Of a DNA stretch of 64,000 bases, positions 8,570-15,507 are shown one piece after another (positions within the stretch are counted from its first letter, which is position 1; each line of letters starts with the position of its first letter). The stretch is taken from contig CAYUQJ010000004.1 in NCBI GenBank assembly GCA_964446955.1, positions 144,713 through 208,712 on the forward strand. The letters run 5' to 3'. The notes below the pieces were generated by a model. The model was not told the origin of the DNA, made no database searches, and saw only the letters and a program-made list of their open reading frames with translations. This stretch comes from Leptolinea sp964446955 (lineage in GTDB: Bacteria > Chloroflexota > Anaerolineae > Anaerolineales > Anaerolineaceae). The translations under genes were made by a program, and so were the position numbers.

Positions 8570-9679
8570 ATGGAAAACATTAAAGAGGAAAGAGCGGCGC
8601 GGGTCAGGCTGGATGTATTCAACCCACTTACCGGCGACACGGCAGAGAAAGGCGATTTTCTCATCCTGGCGATCACCGCGGGAACGGGCAACGGCTGGTA
8701 TTTTCCGCCGGATGTACTGCGCGCTTCCCTGCTGCTGTGGGACGGTGTGGAATGTTTTGTTGATCATTCCAGCCAGGACGGCCGCACAACCGTGGGACGG
8801 TCAATCAGCGATCTGGGCGGCGTGTGTTCAAAACCCGTCTGGGACGAAAACAGGCAGGGTATCAGCCTCAAATTGACCCCCATTGGTCCGGCCGCGGACC
8901 TTATCCGATCGGTCGGGTTGGAGATGCTGGGAATGCGAATCGCTGCTCCCCGCGTGGGCTTTTCCGCTGATCTATTGCTGCGCGCGGAGAGAAATTTTCA
9001 GGATAAAGACATGAAGGAGGTACTGGAAATCATCAAGATCCTATCCCTTGACCTGGTGTACAACCCCGCACGCGGGGGAGCTTTTTTACAGGCCCTCGCC
9101 GACGGAGAGCTACCACGATCCCCTCTGGAGAAAGGAAATTTCCGTATGAATGATGCTGTTGTAGAGACCCCCGTCCCGCCCGATACCCCTGTGAACGCCC
9201 ATGCAATGGACCTGTACGGCAGCCTGCTGGACGCGCGTCTGGCAGCCAGCTCGCTGCCGTCCATCGCCTGCGATCAGATCCGCCTGCAATTCTCAGGACG
9301 TATCTTTGAACCCGCGGAGCTCGACAGCGCGGTGGAATCCGCCCGCAGGTTGGTGGCCGGTCTTACCGGTGGCAGTGTGGTTCAGGGGCCGGGGCGTATT
9401 ACTGCCGTGTTTGACTCCCGCGATCAGCTGCAAGCCGCGGCTGATGACCTGCTGGGAGCCGAACGCGACCCGAACCTGGCCGGTGTAAGACCCGCCCGGC
9501 TGAGCGGCATCCGCGAGTTGTACCTTGCGCTCACCGGAGATGTGGATATGCACGGTGGGTATTATCCCGAACGCGCCCGGCTGGCCACCACCGCTGATTT
9601 CTCCGGCCTGGTCAAGAATTCCCTGAACAAGGTGATCGCCAACCGGTGGAAGGAGCTGGGTGAAGCGGGTTACAACTGA
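8570..9679 (+). CDS. Prohead protease/scaffold part of a protease-capsid polyprotein, ending at an in-frame TGA
   Basis: 369 residues from the ATG at 8570, preceded by AGGAGG; an upstream GTG at 8540 lacks a site. Residues about 10-190 look like a phage maturation protease: an FVDHS segment with His66 and a GFSAD segment with Ser132 are candidate catalytic residues. Residues about 200-369 are an Ala/Leu-rich scaffold-like region that leads into the capsid N-arm. The frame stops at TGA 9677-9679, then continues in frame with Trp-Glu-Arg-Ile into the major capsid protein. Protease-scaffold-capsid fusions are known in several phage groups. Confidence 0.72.
   Translation: MENIKEERAARVRLDVFNPLTGDTAEKGDFLILAITAGTGNGWYFPPDVLRASLLLWDGVECFVDHSSQDGRTTVGRSISDLGGVCSKPVWDENRQGISLKLTPIGPAADLIRSVGLEMLGMRIAAPRVGFSADLLLRAERNFQDKDMKEVLEIIKILSLDLVYNPARGGAFLQALADGELPRSPLEKGNFRMNDAVVETPVPPDTPVNAHAMDLYGSLLDARLAASSLPSIACDQIRLQFSGRIFEPAELDSAVESARRLVAGLTGGSVVQGPGRITAVFDSRDQLQAAADDLLGAERDPNLAGVRPARLSGIRELYLALTGDVDMHGGYYPERARLATTADFSGLVKNSLNKVIANRWKELGEAGYN
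9677..9679 (+). other. In-frame TGA at the protease-capsid junction
   Basis: The codons read Tyr-Asn-TGA-Trp-Glu-Arg-Ile. From memory of capsid proteins of this type, a Tyr-x-Trp-Trp-x-x-Ile motif is common at the start of the capsid domain, so TGA stands where TGG would be expected. The frame is open from 8540 to 10537 apart from this codon. Confidence 0.8.
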
Positions 9680-10537
9680 TGGGAACGGATCGCCTGCATG
9701 GAACATTTCGACAGCCTGCAGCAAATTACCGGAACGCTGGTCGGTACGGTGGGCGATCTGCCCGAGGTGGCGGAGCGCGGCGAGTACCAGGAACTGGTGG
9801 TGGGCGATTCCCCTGAAACGGCGGATTGGAAGAAGTACGGCGGTTACATCCCGCTCACGCTGGAACTCATTGACCGCGATGAGACCCGCAAGCTGAAAGC
9901 CTATCCACGCGAACTAGCTGCCGCCGGTCTGCGCAAGATATCCAGCCTGGTATCCGCTGTTTTTACTGCCAACAACGGCATCGGTCCAAACCTGGCGGAT
10001 GGCGGAGCGCTATTTAACGCGACAGCCGTCACCACGCAGGGCGGTCACAAGAACCTGCTGACCGGCGCGTTATCCGCTGCCGAGTGGGACACGGTGTGTA
10101 CCTCTGTGTACAACCAGCCTTTGCTCATCAAGAACGCGTCCGGAGTGTATGGCACCGGCCCGCGTATGGCCGTCAACCCGCGCTATCTGCTGGTCCCCCG
10201 CGCCCTGCAGCTGGCTGCCATGAAGATCCTGTATCCCTCGCTGGAAAATGCCGCCAGTATTTACAGCGAGAACATGCAGCGCGGACAGCCGGGTGATGTG
10301 ATCACCGTGCCCGAGTGGACGGATACCTCCAACTGGGCTGCCGTCTGCGATCCGCGGATCGCCCCGGCTGTGTTCATTGGCGAACGGTTCGGCATCATGC
10401 CCGAGATATTCCTGGCAGGCGACGAGCTCAGTCCAGCCGTTTTCACCCATGACGAACACCGGTTGAAAGTGCGCCACTTCCTGGCTGTGTGGGTAAACGA
10501 CTTCCGTCCGCTGCACAAATCGAATGTGGCGGAGTAG
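9680..10537 (+). CDS. Phage major capsid protein (downstream half of the polyprotein frame)
   Basis: 285 residues in frame after the TGA; an internal ATG at 9698 could start a 279-residue product, but no good ribosome binding site is seen (GGAACGG is 10 nt before it). Features of HK97-fold capsids of this subgroup: an early VAERGEYQE stretch, the YGGYIPLTLELIDRD motif, a DTSNWAAVCDP strand, and a terminal HFLAVWVNDFRPL segment. It would form the shell around the packaged DNA. It ends in TAG. Confidence 0.82.
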   Translation, partial: WERIACMEHFDSLQQITGTLVGTVGDLPEVAERGEYQELVVGDSPETADWKKYGGYIPLTLELIDRDETRKLKAYPRELAAAGLRKISSLVSAVFTANNGIGPNLADGGALFNATAVTTQGGHKNLLTGALSAAEWDTVCTSVYNQPLLIKNASGVYGTGPRMAVNPRYLLVPRALQLAAMKILYPSLENAASIYSENMQRGQPGDVITVPEWTDTSNWAAVCDPRIAPAVFIGERFGIMPEIFLAGDELSPAVFTHDEHRLKVRHFLAVWVNDFRPLHKSNVAE

Positions 10538-10599
10538 GTTTCAATCCCCCCGCCAACCTGCCCTCCCGGGGAGGAAGGCGAGGGCACAAAAGGAGAAAA

Positions 10600-10800
10600 A
10601 TGCAAAAACTGGTCGAACTGTTGTCATCCCGCAAATTCTGGGCTGCCCTGGTGGGTCTGGTTGTAATCATCCTGAAAGCCTACCAGCCCGATTTTCCCGT
10701 CAGTGAAGAGGAAATCACCAACCTGGTCGCGGTTCTGGCCGCCTATATCCTGGGAACGGCCATTTCCAACGTGGCGGGGAAGATGAAATCCGCCGGATAG
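10600..10800 (+). CDS. Small two-helix membrane protein, holin-like
   Basis: 66 residues from the ATG at 10600, with AGGAG at 10591-10595. Two hydrophobic helices (about 12-28 and 40-58) are joined by a short acidic turn, and the C-terminus is basic. Size, topology and a place ahead of the GH25 lysozyme fit a holin, which forms the membrane lesion that lets the lysozyme out. No family-specific motif is visible. Confidence 0.7.
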   Translation: MQKLVELLSSRKFWAALVGLVVIILKAYQPDFPVSEEEITNLVAVLAAYILGTAISNVAGKMKSAG

Positions 10801-10811
10801 GACTCCTGTAA

Positions 10812-10837
10812 GGGTGATGCACCCGGTTGCATCACCC
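10812..10837 (+). terminator. Hairpin after the holin-like gene
   Basis: A perfect 10-bp stem (GGGTGATGCA and its complement) with a six-base loop starts 12 nt after the holin-like stop codon. There is no U-tract, so it may be an mRNA-stabilising or Rho-related hairpin rather than a full intrinsic terminator. Confidence 0.5.
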
Positions 10838-10896
10838 GAAAGCAAAGTTAACCTGGTCATTCGTCTGACCGAATAGACCACCCTATGCCGCACCAC

Positions 10897-10958
10897 GGGC
10901 GAAGCAGGCGGAGACAGAGAGTAAATCCACCCCCAAGAACCCTCCGCCTGCTTCGCCC
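10897..10958. repeat. 17-bp perfect inverted repeat
   Basis: GGGCGAAGCAGGCGGAG at 10897-10913 is exactly complementary to 10942-10958, with 28 nt between. It would fold into a long cruciform or RNA hairpin. The design is like a small palindromic dispersed element; no second copy is recognised in the window. Confidence 0.7.
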
Positions 10959-10976
10959 CTACACACAACTCGGTTG

Positions 10977-11030
10977 GCTGATCTTGCGTCAACATCGCAC
11001 GACGTTTTTTACCGTGCAGGTGTCGAAGCC
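10977..11030 (-). repeat. Inverted copy of the 54-nt repeat
   Basis: Read on the minus strand this is the same length as the copy at 5064-5117 and differs at about ten positions, mostly C/T and G/A changes. Together with the copies near 5000-5180 it brackets the terminase-portal-capsid-holin segment in opposite orientation. Confidence 0.75.
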
Positions 11031-11095
11031 AATAATCCGGTTTGACAAAAAAACCGGGTGATCTCTTACCAAATTAAATAAGAAAGGAACCCAAA

Positions 11096-11479
11096 ATGGA
11101 CGAGCAGGAACGTAAATTGGTTGGGTTGATCTTGAATTGTCAACCCGAAGACTTGAAAAGTATCTCGCATCGCACTGATGGCAGCCTCGCGGTGGTAGCG
11201 CCCAACGGGATGAAATTCGTATTTTCGCCGGTTGAACTGGAAAACGCACGGGATTCATTTGGATTACCGTACGCTTCGGCAGGTTCAGCGGCCGGGGGTT
11301 CGACAGATTCAGAAGGCAGATTTCTAGCCGCTTCGACAGGCTCAGCGGGCGGGGTTTCGACAGGCTCAGCGGGCGGGGGTTCGGTAGGTTCAGAAGGCAG
11401 ACTTCTAGCCGCTTCGACAGGCTCAGCGGCCGGGCAACGCATAAATAGAAAAATCCGCCAAAAGGAGGGATGCCTGTGA
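11096..11479 (+). CDS. Small protein with a Ser-Thr-Gly-rich repeat region
   Basis: 127 residues. The first 57 are a compact charged domain of unknown family. Residues about 60-113 are encoded by repeated units based on TTCGACAGGCTCAGC (24 or 33 nt long), giving Ser-Thr-Gly-Ser-Ala-type repeats; a larger 81-nt period joins positions 11299 and 11380. All units are multiples of three, so the frame is kept. AAGAAAGGAA precedes the start. The stop overlaps the start of the lysozyme gene by 10 nt. The repeat part looks like an intergenic repeat that has expanded inside the gene. Confidence 0.65.
   Translation: MDEQERKLVGLILNCQPEDLKSISHRTDGSLAVVAPNGMKFVFSPVELENARDSFGLPYASAGSAAGGSTDSEGRFLAASTGSAGGVSTGSAGGGSVGSEGRLLAASTGSAAGQRINRKIRQKEGCL
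11299..11434 (+). repeat. In-frame tandem repeats of 24/33 nt inside a small gene
   Basis: At least five units starting TTCG(A/G)(C/T)AG(A/G)(C/T)TCAG follow one another, some with an extra AAGGCAGA(T/C)TTCTAGCCGC block. TTCGACAGGCTCAGC-like words, and their complement, are typical of dispersed palindromic repeats in environmental bacteria; that comparison is from general knowledge. Confidence 0.75.
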
Positions 11480-12156
11480 TCACCGGCATGGATGTATCCA
11501 CCTGGCAGGGTACTGTCAACTGGGACAGGGCGGCAAAGAACGGCGTGTGCTTCGCCTATATCAAAGTCAGCCAGCGGTTGTACGCCGACAAACTTTTCCA
11601 TCAGAACTGGCCCGCGGCCAAAAGCGCCGGTATTTTGCGCGGAGGTTATCACTATCTGGTTTGGGACCGTGATCCGCTGGAGCAGGCGGATACTTTCTGC
11701 GCCCTGCTGGAAGACGATCCCGGCGAACTGCCGCCAGCCGCTGATTATGAAGAACGTGTCGGAGTTCCCCATGATGCCCTTACCCGGCTGTCGCGCTTTC
11801 TGAACGCCGTGGAATACCGGCTGGGTGTCAAACCGGCCATCTACACCGGGCCGGATTTCTGGAAGAACTACGGCTCATCCGACCCGAAATGGGCGGAATA
11901 CCCGCTGTGGATCGCCAACTACCAGGTGAATCAACCCCACATCCCCGCACCGTGGACGGAGTACACCTTCTGGCAGCACTCCAACGGCGGTGACGGCGAA
12001 TACTACGGCTGTTCGTCGCGCGGGGTGGATATGAACCTGTGCAGCGAGGAAACCCTGGCCCGTTTTTCCACCAAACCGATCCAATCGGCGCAGGCGGTCA
12101 GCCTGCATGACAAAATTGACCGCCTCTGGAAGGCACATCCCGCGCTATGGCCATGA
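11470..12156 (+). CDS. GH25 lysozyme (endolysin)
   Basis: 228 residues. The glycoside hydrolase 25 fold is evident from the start GMDVSTWQG with Asp8, the Phe-Ala-Tyr-Ile-Lys strand, the ILRGGYHYL segment and the acidic Asp92-Tyr-Glu94 pair that supplies the catalytic residues. The WIANY and FWQH stretches are also typical. It hydrolyses the muramic acid-glucosamine bond in peptidoglycan. No signal peptide is present, which fits release by the holin-like protein encoded at 10600. AAAGGAGG lies directly before the ATG. The C-terminal 35 residues may be a wall- or virion-binding tail. Confidence 0.92.
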   Translation: MPVITGMDVSTWQGTVNWDRAAKNGVCFAYIKVSQRLYADKLFHQNWPAAKSAGILRGGYHYLVWDRDPLEQADTFCALLEDDPGELPPAADYEERVGVPHDALTRLSRFLNAVEYRLGVKPAIYTGPDFWKNYGSSDPKWAEYPLWIANYQVNQPHIPAPWTEYTFWQHSNGGDGEYYGCSSRGVDMNLCSEETLARFSTKPIQSAQAVSLHDKIDRLWKAHPALWP

Positions 12157-12815
12157 CACTGGAAGATCTTCGTGCCCGGGTGAGCCGGATGTTAATGGAT
12201 ACCGGGGAGGATATCTGGCCGGAAGCGGTACTGGATGAAGCCATCCGACAGGCAATCTCATCCTTTTCACAGGTCGTCCCCTGCCTGAACAGCGCGGAAA
12301 TTGCCGTACCGGCTTCCGGTGATATCGACCTGAGCAACCTGCCGGGTCTGGCGGGGGTGACCGCCGTCCGCTGGCCGTATGAAGCCGGCAAGACCGAAGC
12401 CGCGCAGCCTGTCAACCGGGTGATTGGTTGGCGCTTCTGGCGTGAACTTGACCGGCCGATACTGGAATTACGTATTGCCGGGGGAATTTGTCCGCCAGCC
12501 GGTGAGGTCGTACGGGTGCGTTACACCACCGGCCATGCCGTCAGCGGGCTGGATGGCGCGGAAACCACCACCATCTCGCCGGGACATGACGCATTGCTGG
12601 TTCACGGGGCAGCCGGTTATGCCGCCCTGTTTCGCGCGGTGGACAAAGTAGAGAACCGCAGTTATGGCAGCCGCCGAACCGAACCGTCGCTGCTGCAACA
12701 CTGGGCGGATGCCGTCCTCGAACGCTTCAACCGCGGGCTGGACAGCCTTCGCCGGCAGCGTCTGCCTTTTAATGGAAATACCCGATGGAGGATGGATCGA
12801 TGGGATTCTCTTTGA
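12147..12815 (+). CDS. Head-tail connector-like phage protein
   Basis: 222 residues. It begins LEDLRARVSRML and continues with a DEAIRQAISSFSQ helix, the layout of gp6-type connector or DUF-type adaptor proteins that assemble under the portal. The middle is beta-rich and the C-terminal half has two helices (about 148-165 and 175-200). It overlaps the lysozyme gene by 10 nt and the next gene by 16 nt. The exact family is uncertain; position after the head genes supports the connector call. A second ATG two codons downstream is an alternative start. Confidence 0.6.
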   Translation: MAMTLEDLRARVSRMLMDTGEDIWPEAVLDEAIRQAISSFSQVVPCLNSAEIAVPASGDIDLSNLPGLAGVTAVRWPYEAGKTEAAQPVNRVIGWRFWRELDRPILELRIAGGICPPAGEVVRVRYTTGHAVSGLDGAETTTISPGHDALLVHGAAGYAALFRAVDKVENRSYGSRRTEPSLLQHWADAVLERFNRGLDSLRRQRLPFNGNTRWRMDRWDSL

Positions 12816-13297
12816 CTCTTCCTATAACTGCTGATCTATGGTTGGCTGTCGGCGGGTTAAGGGATGAGGATATCCCCCACCGCTGGGTACTTGGACCACG
12901 CGGTGGCCTGCACTGTGCTGACTGCCTGGAACTGGCCGGAGAGGTGCGCACTCTGGGCGAGTGGATGAATACCATCATGCCGGGTTCGGGCAGTCTGCAC
13001 TGCGGCAGCGGATGCCGCTGCCGGCTGGAACCGACCATCAGCCGTCCGACTGAATACGCCATCCTCCTGCCGTACCAGCCGGGTGACTGGATCGAACGCC
13101 TGCGCCTCATCCGCGATCCTTCCCGCTGCTGGCGGTTCAATTTCAACAGCCTGCGGCAGATAACCCTTCCGGCTGCCGTTCATCCGGGACGCAGCCCGTC
13201 TGCCAGTTTGCCGCGCGTGGTGGCCGCCGACCGCGTGCCGTGGTGGGACAGTCCGCTGCCCACCCGGCGACACAAACCGGTTCACGGGGTGGATTGA
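12800..13297 (+). CDS. Cys-rich minor head protein-like
   Basis: 165 residues from the ATG at 12800, with GGAGG at 12787; an upstream in-frame ATG at 12785 is less well placed. Residues 28-78 hold a HRWVLGP segment and a cysteine set at 39, 42, 68, 72 and 74, with PGSG before the last three. This Cys-x-x-Cys plus Cys-x-x-x-Cys-x-Cys pattern occurs in the C-terminal zinc-finger-like tail of SPP1 gp7/Mu gpF-type minor head proteins. Here the usual long N-terminal domain is missing, so the gene may be a shortened or specialised version. Confidence 0.55.
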   Translation: MGFSLTLPITADLWLAVGGLRDEDIPHRWVLGPRGGLHCADCLELAGEVRTLGEWMNTIMPGSGSLHCGSGCRCRLEPTISRPTEYAILLPYQPGDWIERLRLIRDPSRCWRFNFNSLRQITLPAAVHPGRSPSASLPRVVAADRVPWWDSPLPTRRHKPVHGVD

Positions 13298-13803
13298 TGG
13301 CAACGCCGGGAATCGACTGTCACATCGCCCTCAGCCACGCGGCTGTGAACGGGGGCGTACCCACCGGGTTCCTGCTGGATGAGAGCAAGGAATCGGGGCC
13401 GGCTGTGTCCATCCAGCGTGAGGCCGTGAAACAGGATAATGGCTCCTACACCGACAGCCAGAAATACTTCTTCACCGTGGTGCTGGGCGACCACCTCCCC
13501 AACCCCGATAACAGCATCCACACGCAATCCGGCGCAGAGATGTATGCCGCTCTGATGGAATACCTCGGACAGCACCGGGATATCGCCCTGTTGACGGCAT
13601 CCGGCACATTCAGCGGACTGTACGCCGCCGGGCACTACGCCACCGAGATCCACTACCCCGACATCACTCTGGTGACCGTACAGATGAGCAGCTCCGGCAG
13701 CTCGTTCGATCCGGTGGATATCACCCTGTTCATCCAGTCGTTCTGGGTTGATGGTGAAACCTATGCCGGAGACATGACCTGGTCCAACAGTTATTGGAGG
13801 TAA
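13297..13803 (+). CDS. Phage structural protein of unknown function
   Basis: 168 residues, ATG overlapping the previous TGA by one base. The sequence is mixed alpha/beta and rich in Ser, Thr and Tyr, without membrane segments. The arrangement resembles small tail-completion or neck proteins but no motif proves it. It ends in TAA four bases before the ATG of the next gene. Confidence 0.6.
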   Translation: MATPGIDCHIALSHAAVNGGVPTGFLLDESKESGPAVSIQREAVKQDNGSYTDSQKYFFTVVLGDHLPNPDNSIHTQSGAEMYAALMEYLGQHRDIALLTASGTFSGLYAAGHYATEIHYPDITLVTVQMSSSGSSFDPVDITLFIQSFWVDGETYAGDMTWSNSYWR

Positions 13804-13806
13804 CGT

Positions 13807-14577
13807 ATGAGCGCACCCGTATACCCGGCTTCCGCCGATGTTTCACCCGGACAGCCGACCGCCAGTTCACAGTACAACAATCTGCGAAAAGACGCCCTCA
13901 CCCTGGGAGCCGCGCCAGAAGACGCGCGTACGCTGGGTGAATTCTTTTCGCGTTTCATCAGCGGTGTGCGGCTGGAATACCTGTCCACGAACCGGCTGCG
14001 CGTACCGTATGTCACCACCAACCCGCCAACGGTGATGATCGGCGGGTACATGTGCCAGGCGGCTGCCAATGTTGACCTGCCGGCCGGCAGCTTTTCCGGC
14101 ACAGCCGGCACCTGGTATATCTTCGCGCGGCGCAACCCGGGGTCTCCCACCTTCACCCTTGAGATCAATACCAGCCCGGTGGAAGGCACAGACCAGCGCC
14201 TGATCGGCCAGTGTTACTGGGACGGCAGCAACGTGAACCCGTCATCGGTGAGCACCTATTCCGCACAGGGGCTGGGGCTGCCGGATTACGATTCCGGCTG
14301 GTTCGCGGTCGCCTATAACAACACCTACACCAAAGCGCACAACCTGGGGCAGGCGCCCCGGCTGGTGGTATTGATGCACGCCACTTCGTCCACCCCGAAC
14401 AACAACGATGAGCTCGTGCTGGTCGGCACAGTGCTTACCAGCTACGGCGTGTCAAACCTGGGCTGGAACGCCACCGACATCATCGCCCAGGGTGGAACCA
14501 ACAGCGGCTACGGAACGTGCCTGAGCCTGCGGCGTTATTCCGGCGCCGGATACTGGCGGTTGCAGGCCTGGCGCTGA
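13807..14577 (+). CDS. Probable virion surface or tail-fibre-like protein
   Basis: 256 residues with a GGAGG site before the ATG. The N-terminal 70 residues include an NLRKDALTLG helix that looks like a virion anchor. The rest is beta-rich. The last third (YTKAHNLGQAPRLVVL and so on) resembles the H-type lectin-like or 'phage tail collar' beta-sandwich found at fibre tips. It is the longest gene after the connector and the best candidate for host attachment. No tail tube or baseplate gene accompanies it. Confidence 0.55.
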   Translation: MSAPVYPASADVSPGQPTASSQYNNLRKDALTLGAAPEDARTLGEFFSRFISGVRLEYLSTNRLRVPYVTTNPPTVMIGGYMCQAAANVDLPAGSFSGTAGTWYIFARRNPGSPTFTLEINTSPVEGTDQRLIGQCYWDGSNVNPSSVSTYSAQGLGLPDYDSGWFAVAYNNTYTKAHNLGQAPRLVVLMHATSSTPNNNDELVLVGTVLTSYGVSNLGWNATDIIAQGGTNSGYGTCLSLRRYSGAGYWRLQAWR

Positions 14578-14611
14578 TGGGTGGTTATTTGAATGGGAAA
14601 GGAAGACGAAT

Positions 14612-15007
14612 ATGACGATCGTGATCCGTGACGCGGCGGGAGAGATCAAAACTTTTATGGAAACCGCCGCCGGAATTGTGCTGCAATCCGGGGAAATGCT
14701 GGAAGAGGTGAATGTACCCTTCGGCGTGTACGCCCGGCGGTTGCGCCTGTGCGCGTTGGGACGTTACGGCGAACTGGTCCGTGTGCCGGTTGGGGATGGG
14801 ACAATGACCGTGACAGTGGAATGCCCGGGTGAAGCATCCGTCACGCTGGACATCAATGGGTTAGTGGAGGATGTGCCGTTGCTGGATGGGACCGGCACGC
14901 TGACGCTCGGCTGTGACACGCCGGGCACATTCATCATCACCCCCGCGGACCGGGTGAAGTACGGCGCCGTCGGGGAGGCGGTCTGCGTGGTGGAGATGAT
15001 GGGATGA
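14612..15007 (+). CDS. Small beta-rich protein of unknown function
   Basis: 131 residues after a GGAAGG site. It reads as two beta-sandwich-like halves with no helices longer than two turns. No family recognised. Its stop overlaps the next start (ATGA), so it is coupled to the gene at 15004 and belongs to the phage cassette. Confidence 0.6.
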   Translation: MTIVIRDAAGEIKTFMETAAGIVLQSGEMLEEVNVPFGVYARRLRLCALGRYGELVRVPVGDGTMTVTVECPGEASVTLDINGLVEDVPLLDGTGTLTLGCDTPGTFIITPADRVKYGAVGEAVCVVEMMG

Positions 15008-15210
15008 ACATGGTTAAAGGAAAAGATAAACCACCGGCTGCTGTGGAAAAGATGGACGGCGTGATGCGACTCAAACCGGAGACATCTACCCCACAGAGTA
15101 AACACGTTTCTGACCTGGCCGCGCTGTCACAGGGCGGGTTGAAAGCCGATGAGCTGGCCGAAATTGTGGGGCGGTTGATGGAACGGGTGAAGGATCTGGA
15201 AGAAGGGTAA
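15004..15210 (+). CDS. Small hydrophilic protein at the end of the phage cassette
   Basis: 68 residues, basic at the start and acidic at the end, with a predicted helix (about 47-66, LADEIVGRLMERVKDL-type heptads). No family recognised. It is the last gene of the plus-strand cassette and is followed by a strong hairpin. Confidence 0.55.
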   Translation: MNMVKGKDKPPAAVEKMDGVMRLKPETSTPQSKHVSDLAALSQGGLKADELAEIVGRLMERVKDLEEG

Positions 15211-15507
15211 GATATCCCGTGACCATGACAAAAACCCTGTTTAAAACCCTAAGGGTCTTGAAGACCCTTAGGGTTTATATTTCATCATTCCCCACAAATT
15301 ATTTACCCCCAATCGGGGTCAGGTCGGATTTTCAGGATCAATTTGAACAAGAAGGATTTGGTTTCGGAATGTAGGGGCGAATTTGTTTGGACATGTTCCA
15401 CCATCATCTGGCAAGAGAAATCCGCCCGGCGTAAAAATCCATACGCACGAACAAAGGTTTTGTCTTTTATCCGTATAATTGACTAATAAAATATCACAGG
15501 AGAAAAA
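15211..15507. other. Gene-free stretch between the phage cassette and the SPFH gene
   Basis: About 297 nt. Besides the hairpin at its start it holds a small ACCCC/GGGGT inverted repeat near 15305 and TATAAT at 15474-15479, a good -10 for the SPFH gene, although no convincing -35 is spaced from it. Nothing else is seen. Confidence 0.6.
15244..15276 (+). terminator. Terminator-like hairpin closing the phage cassette
   Basis: AAACCCTAAGGGTCTT pairs with its exact complement after a single G. TTTATATTT follows. It lies 34 nt after the last cassette stop and is the natural end of the transcript. Confidence 0.7.

Larger units (their letters stand above)
10801..11095. other. Gene-free stretch with hairpins and an inverted 54-nt repeat
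   Basis: About 295 nt with no supported gene. It holds three structured elements listed separately: a 10-bp hairpin, a long 17-bp inverted repeat and an inverted copy of the 54-nt repeat. A short pair of CCGG-containing arms around 11037-11060 could form another weak hairpin before the next ribosome binding site. Confidence 0.7.
4617..15210 (+). mobile_element. Compact phage-derived head/lysis gene cassette
   Basis: All genes from 4617 to 15210 run on the plus strand with short gaps or ATGA-type overlaps. The recognisable order is terminase large subunit, portal, protease-capsid polyprotein, small membrane holin-like protein, GH25 lysozyme, connector-like protein, Cys-rich minor head protein and several small structural-looking genes. 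I find no integrase, excisionase, repressor, replication gene, tape measure, tail tube or baseplate and no clear att repeats. The content fits a degenerate prophage, a gene-transfer-agent-like particle or a satellite that uses helper tails. Boundaries are set by gene content and by the hairpin at 15244-15276. Confidence 0.75.

Noticed and set aside
7154..10537. Reassignment of UGA to Trp throughout the phage cassette
   Set aside because: The terminase and its upstream gene end in tandem TGA codons overlapping the next starts, and other genes use TGA as a stop and TGG for Trp. A full code change does not fit.
11272..11440. Possible CRISPR-like array
   Set aside because: Units are adjacent 24/33-nt repeats without unique spacers and lie in an open reading frame.
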